From: CAWJNF01 sp963844235
GTDB taxonomy: Bacteria > Actinomycetota > Thermoleophilia > Gaiellales > Gaiellaceae
Assembly (NCBI GenBank): GCA_963844235.1
Contig: CAWJNF010000001.1
Coordinates: 124,001-188,000, forward strand
Reading direction: 5' to 3'
DNA: 64,000 bases
Shown: positions 60,330 through 64,000 of the stretch, one piece after another
How the letters are laid out: every line of letters starts with the position of its first letter
Position numbering within the stretch: position 1 is the stretch's first letter
Notes under the pieces: model-generated
Database searches by the model: none
What the model was told of the DNA's origin: nothing
Seen by the model: only the letters and a program-made list of their open reading frames with translations
Program-made: the position numbers and the translations under genes

Positions 60330-60722
60330 TCAGGCGAGGGTCGCCGAGCGGCGGCTGCGGCGCAGTACGAGCACGCCGGCCGCGGCGAGCAGGGCCGCGC
60401 AGAACGCGATTGCCGCCCCGATGACCGCATCGCCGTAGTCGAAGCCGGGCGCGGCTACGGGCACGGTGCCGACGACCGGATCCAGGCCGGCGTTCGGGAA
60501 CTGGTACAGCTCGCCGTACGCCTCCGTCGAGCCGAGGCCGGCGTTCGGGAACTGGTACAGCTCGCCGTACGCCTCCGTCGAGCCGACGTCGGCGTTGCCG
60601 CTCTGGGCCACGATTCGGTCGGCGGGGACCGGCTGGGTGATTGCGGCCTGCGCCACCGGGGCGACGAGGGCCGCTGCAGCAAGCGTGGCGGTCAACACCT
60701 TGATGTGAGCAGAGATCTTCAC
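60330..60722 (-). CDS. Cell-surface protein with tandem repeat
   Basis: 130 residues. A signal peptide (VLTATLAAAALVAPVAQAA), a short extracytoplasmic region with two identical 17-residue units GSTEAYGELYQFPNAGL (47-63 and 64-80), then one membrane segment (AVIGAAIAFCAALLAAAGVL) and a basic tail RRSRR. This is a signal-repeat-anchor layout for a small wall- or membrane-anchored protein. Function unknown. A heptamer array 60 bases upstream resembles that of the haloperoxidase gene, so both may share SARP control. Confidence 0.7.
   Translation of the reverse strand: MKISAHIKVLTATLAAAALVAPVAQAAITQPVPADRIVAQSGNADVGSTEAYGELYQFPNAGLGSTEAYGELYQFPNAGLDPVVGTVPVAAPGFDYGDAVIGAAIAFCAALLAAAGVLVLRRSRRSATLA
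60484..60585 (-). repeat. Perfect 51-bp tandem duplication
   Basis: 60484-60534 and 60535-60585 are identical at every base and in frame, encoding the two 17-residue units. Perfect identity suggests a recent or expanding repeat; the assembly could have collapsed extra copies. Confidence 0.92.
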
Positions 60723-60782
60723 TTCGTCCTCCCTTTCCGTGTGCTGGTCGTTTCTCTGCCAGGGAGGTTGCGCTCTGCGTGT

Positions 60783-60811
60783 TTCAGGCCCGCTTCAGGC
60801 GTGTGACAGCT
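60783..60811. promoter_or_regulatory. SARP-type heptamer array between divergent genes
   Basis: TTCAGGC-CCGC-TTCAGGC-GTGT-GACAGCT on the plus strand: 7-mers at 60783, 60794 and 60805, spaced exactly 11 bases. It lies 30 bases before the SARP gene start and about 60 bases before the divergent repeat-protein gene. Confidence 0.72.
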
Positions 60812-60840
60812 GGTACCGTCCCGGGCCGGGAGGCAGTCAG

Positions 60841-62453
60841 GTGGAGTTTCGGATCCTCGGACCGCTCGAGGTTTGGGATGCGGGCCGCCAGCTTCAGATC
60901 GGCGGAGCCAAGCAGCGCGCCCTCCTCGCCGCCCTCCTCCTCCATGCGAACGAGGTCGTTCCCGGCGAGCGCCTGATCGACGAGCTCTGGGGAGCGGACT
61001 CGCCGGGTAACGCCGCGACCGCGCTGCGCGTCAACGTGTCGCGCCTTCGCAAGGCGCTTGCCGCCGGATACGCTCGTCACCCGGTCGCCCGGCTACACGA
61101 TTCGCCTCGGGCCGGATCAGCTCGACCTCTACCGGTTCGAGCGGCTGGTCGAGGAGGCGAGGCGCTGCCTCGCCGACGGGAGGCCCAGCCGACGCCTCCG
61201 AGCGGCTGCGGGAGGCCCTCGCGCTGTGGCGGGGGCCGGCGCTCGCGGATGTCTCGTACGAGAGCTTCGCCCAGGCGGCGATCGCCCGGCTCGAGGAGAT
61301 CAGGCTTGCCGCGCTCGAGCTGCGCATCGAGGCCGACCTCGCGCTCGGCCAGGATCGAGAGCTCGTCGGCGAGCTCGAGGCGCTCGTCGCAGAGCACCCG
61401 CTGCGGGAGCGTCTGCGAGGGCACCTCATGCTCGCGCTCTACCGTTCCGGCCGCCAGGCCGAGGCCCTGAACGCCTATCAGGATGCGCGCCGAGTCCTCG
61501 TCGACGAGCTGGGGATCGACCCGAGCCCGTCCTTGCAGGCGCTCGAGCGAGGGATTCTCCGCCAGGACCCGGCTCTCATTGCCGCGCCGGAGGCGGCGCC
61601 GAGAGCGCACGCGGAGCCGGGCGAGCGGTCGATTCTCGTCGCCGTGCTCGACCAGTCGCGTCTGGACACGCTGCTGGCGGTAGCCGAGCCGCTCGTGCGG
61701 CAGCCGGCCCGCTCATGATCCTGGCCAGACTCGTCGCGGACGCAGACGGGCTCGGACTCGGCATCAGCCTGGCTCGACGAGCATCCGCTCGGCTCTCGAA
61801 GCTCGCGGTGTCGCCGCGCGCGTGGCCTCGTTCACGTCGAGCCGCGCCGGGCGACGAGCTGGCGCGACTCGCGTCCGAGCTCGACGTCGACCTCCTGCTC
61901 GCCGATGCGCCGGACGGAGCTCCTGGCCGAGGGAGTTCCGGACGAGACAGCTCGCCAGCCCTGCTGGCCGCGACGCCGTGCGACGTGGCGCTGCTCGTGC
62001 GCGCGCGGCGCGAGGCGGAGGGTGCCGGTACTCGTCCCGTTCGGGGGGGCGGAGCACGACTGGGCCGCCGTCGAGCTGGGCGCCTGGCTTGCCCGGGCGG
62101 GCGGCGTGCCGCTCCGGCTCGCGGGTGCCGCGGCCGCGCCGGAGCAGGGCAAGCGCGATGCAAGCCGCCTGCTTTCACATGCGTCGCTCGCCGTTCAGCG
62201 GGTGCTGGGCGTTTCCGCCGAGCCACTGCTGACTGCGCCCGGCGAGGGGGGCATGCTCGAGGCGAGCCGCGACGCCGGTCTGCTCGTCGTCGGGCTCTCG
62301 ACCAGGTGGGAGCGTGAGGGTCTCGGGGCGGCCCGGCTCCGGCTTGCCAGGGAGGCGCCGCCGCCGACGCTGCTCGTCCGCAAGGGCCTGCGCCCGGGCG
62401 GTCTCGCTCCGCCCGCCGCCCTCACGCGCTTCACGTGGTCGATCCGTCCCTAA
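60841..62453 (+). CDS. SARP-type (BTAD) regulator with C-terminal USP-like domains, many frameshifts
   Basis: N-terminal winged helix (VEFRILGPLEVWDAGRQLQI, LWGADSPGNAATALRVNVSR) and bacterial transcriptional activation domain (LREALALWRGPALADVSYES, HLMLALYRSGRQAEALNAYQ, DELGIDPSPSLQALERGIL) match SARP/DnrI-AfsR regulators. After these, ASELDVDLLLADAPDG, LLAATPCDVALLV, FGGAEHDWAAVELGAWLARA and ASRDAGLLVVGLSTRWEREG look like two universal-stress-protein-type modules. The frame changes about eight times (near 61068, 61188, 61715, 61780, 61850, 61920, 61960 and 62030); all segments remain collinear, so sequence errors are likely. A heptamer array lies 30 bases upstream. Confidence 0.75.
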
Positions 62454-62465
62454 CCCGGTCCTGCG

Positions 62466-64000
62466 CTATCCGCCGCAGGCCGGCTCGTAGGGCCGGCCGG
62501 GGAGGAACTGCTCCCACTCCTCGCGCGTCAGCGTCCGGTTCGCGATCGCGCAGGCGCGCCGCTCCCACAGCTGCGGGTCGATCTCCCACATCGCTCCCTG
62601 GCCGTTCCCGTGCGTTTGCAGCAGCCGCCGTCCGTCGGGCGACACGTCGATGTGCGCCCTTCGGTTCCCGGCCGTCAGCGTCGGGCCGATCTGGGTTCCC
62701 GTGGCGACGTCCCAGAGCGCGGCGACGGGCTCGAAGCCGGAGAGGGCGAGGAGCCGGCCGTCAGGGCCGAAGTCGAGGGTCAGCACGCCCGAGCCACCCG
62801 TCTCGAGCGTGCGGACGAGCTCACCGGTCCGAACGTCCCAGAGGCGCACGAGCGGGTCGAGGCCGGCGGTGGCAAGCGTCCCGCCGTCCGGGCTGAACGC
62901 GACCGCGTAGCCGAAGCCGCTGCCGTCGAGCCGCATGATCGAGCGCGGTGACGGCCCGGAAATATCCCAGATCTCCGCGTCACCTCCTCCGGGCTCGTCG
63001 GACCCCTCGCGCGCGAATGCGACCAGCGATCCCGTAGGGCTGAAGGCGACGTCGCCGGCCGCCGAGCCGTCGCCGACCGTTCCGAGCGGCGCTCCGGTGG
63101 CGACGTCCCACAGCTTGACGCCGGTCCCCGGCGGTGGTCGCGAGCGTCGTGCCGTCCGCGCTGATGCTGATACCCCAGATCGACGTCTCGGAGGCGGTGA
63201 ACGGCCCGTGACGCAGCGAGCGCGAGCCGACATCCCAGAGGGTCACCTGACCGCTCGTCGTCGCGGCTGCCAGCGTTCGTCCATCCGGCGCGAACGCGAT
63301 GACCTTGACCTCGCCCCCGGTGTCGAGGAGCGGCTCGCCGGCCGGCGCGAGCCCCTGCGCCTGGTAGAGCTGGATCCCGCGCTCCTTGAGGCCGACGGCG
63401 ATCAGCCGGCCGTCCGGGCTGAACTCCCCCGGGTGCCGGTCATATCTCGGGTCGAATTGCGCGGTCGTGCGTGAACGTGAACGGGCGGCCGAGGCCCCGG
63501 TCGCCCGTGACGTCCCAGGCGATCGCGGTTCCGTCGCCGCTCGCCGTGTAGAGCGTCTTCCCGTCGGGGCTGAAGGCGGGCTGCTGAACGGCATCAGAAT
63601 GGCCCCGGAGCGTCTCGGGTGGCGTTGCCGAGGTCGCGTCCCACAGCGTCACTGTCCCGTCGAGGGTCGTCGACACGACCGTCGTCGCCGTCGGGGCTGA
63701 AGGCGAGCCACTGCGGAGCGGTCGCGAGCACGCCGGTGAGGGTCGCGGACCTCGCCGCTGGGCACGTCGACGAGCTGGAGGCCGCCGTCGACGCCGACCG
63801 CCGCCGTGCGGCCGTCCGGGCTCAGGGCGAGCGCGTGATGGCCGGTCTCGATCTCGAGTGCTCCGCGTCTGCTCACGGCTCTCGCAGGTCCCACCAGGCG
63901 AGCTCGCCCTCGTCCGACGCGGTGACCACGGAGCGGCCGTCGGGGGTGAGCGCAAAGAAGGGCGAGGCGACGAACGAGCCGATGTACTCGGCCGAGAAGC
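62466..64000 (-). CDS. WD40-repeat protein, C-terminal part, frameshifted, open at window end
   Basis: Repeated blades with FSPDG-type and WDV-type edges: AFAPDGRTLAAATTSGQVTL, FSPTGSLVAFAREGSD, FSPDGGTLATAGLDPLVRLW, LDFGPDGRLLALSGFEPVAA. The end TLTREEWEQFLPGRPYEPAC resembles C-termini of nSTAND/BTAD-associated WD40 proteins. The gene is convergent with the SARP regulator and runs off the right edge, so its N-terminal domains are unknown. At least four one-base shifts are needed between 63100 and 63900. Such proteins are often signalling ATPases with beta-propeller sensors; function is not determined. Confidence 0.72.

Noticed and set aside
58836..64000. Prophage or integrative element at the right end
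   Set aside because: No integrase, transposase, phage structural gene or att-like repeat is visible. The only tRNA is at 21.8 kb and shows no duplicated 3' end nearby.

Overview
The window is a 64 kb piece of a very GC-rich bacterial chromosome, densely coded on both strands. GTG starts, GTGA/ATGA overlaps, menaquinone made by the futalosine route, a cytochrome b6-type bcc complex with subunit IV fused to cytochrome c, an SARP-type regulator and two CIRCE sites at groESL all fit a deep-branching actinobacterium. Thermoleophilia (Gaiellales/Solirubrobacterales) is my best guess; this is inference from protein style, as no rRNA gene is present. Several conserved genes carry single-base indels in otherwise intact frames, and these become very dense after about 61 kb. 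I read this mostly as consensus error in a metagenomic or long-read contig, probably near a contig end, rather than gene decay.

Layout. 0-3.9 kb: end of a ferredoxin-NADP reductase, fumarase, an agmatinase-family ureohydrolase, and a PadR regulator with two small coupled proteins. 3.9-9.2 kb (minus): a 2-oxo acid dehydrogenase operon (E1alpha, E1beta, E2) continuing into lipB and lipA. 9.3-13.9 kb: zinc-ribbon protein, enolase-superfamily enzyme, ASCH and Nudix proteins, and heat-shock-controlled groES-groEL. 13.9-19.7 kb (minus): peptide ABC transporter. 19.7-25.9 kb: LD-carboxypeptidase, YgfZ, tRNA-Arg, a DtxR-type regulator, mqnD and an unusual protein with three RidA domains. 25.9-29.7 kb: molybdate ABC transporter with a MerR-like/TOBE regulator and three matching operator palindromes, interrupted by a deletion-like junction. 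29.8-43.8 kb: class III aminotransferase, secreted beta-propeller protein, proline-racemase-family enzyme, lipid kinase, phosphodiesterase, Pcm, acylphosphatase, GtrA and two large membrane proteins, then YmdB and a degenerate M23 protein.

43.9-58.8 kb is a respiratory block on the plus strand: a candidate structured RNA leader, an ABC exporter, hemB, hemL, ubiD, Rieske/cytochrome b/cytochrome bc, ubiX, menG, a polyprenyl diphosphate synthase, mqnE, mqnA and mqnC. With mqnD at 23.5 kb, the window holds much of the futalosine pathway and the menaquinol-oxidising complex that uses its product. I see no mqnB or mqnX and no UbiA-type prenyltransferase. 58.8-64 kb holds a vanadium-haloperoxidase-like secreted enzyme, a surface protein with a perfect tandem repeat, a BTAD (SARP) regulator fused to USP-like domains, and a WD40 protein running off the end. 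Two matching 11-bp-phased heptamer arrays suggest that the regulator controls this group.

A dispersed palindrome (GTAGGGGCCGGAT, short loop, ATCCGGCCCCTAC) occurs about ten times between and at the ends of genes, with compensating changes in its stem. No gap between genes exceeds 300 bases. The two longest hold a repeat cluster (36113-36401) and the candidate RNA (43839-44131).
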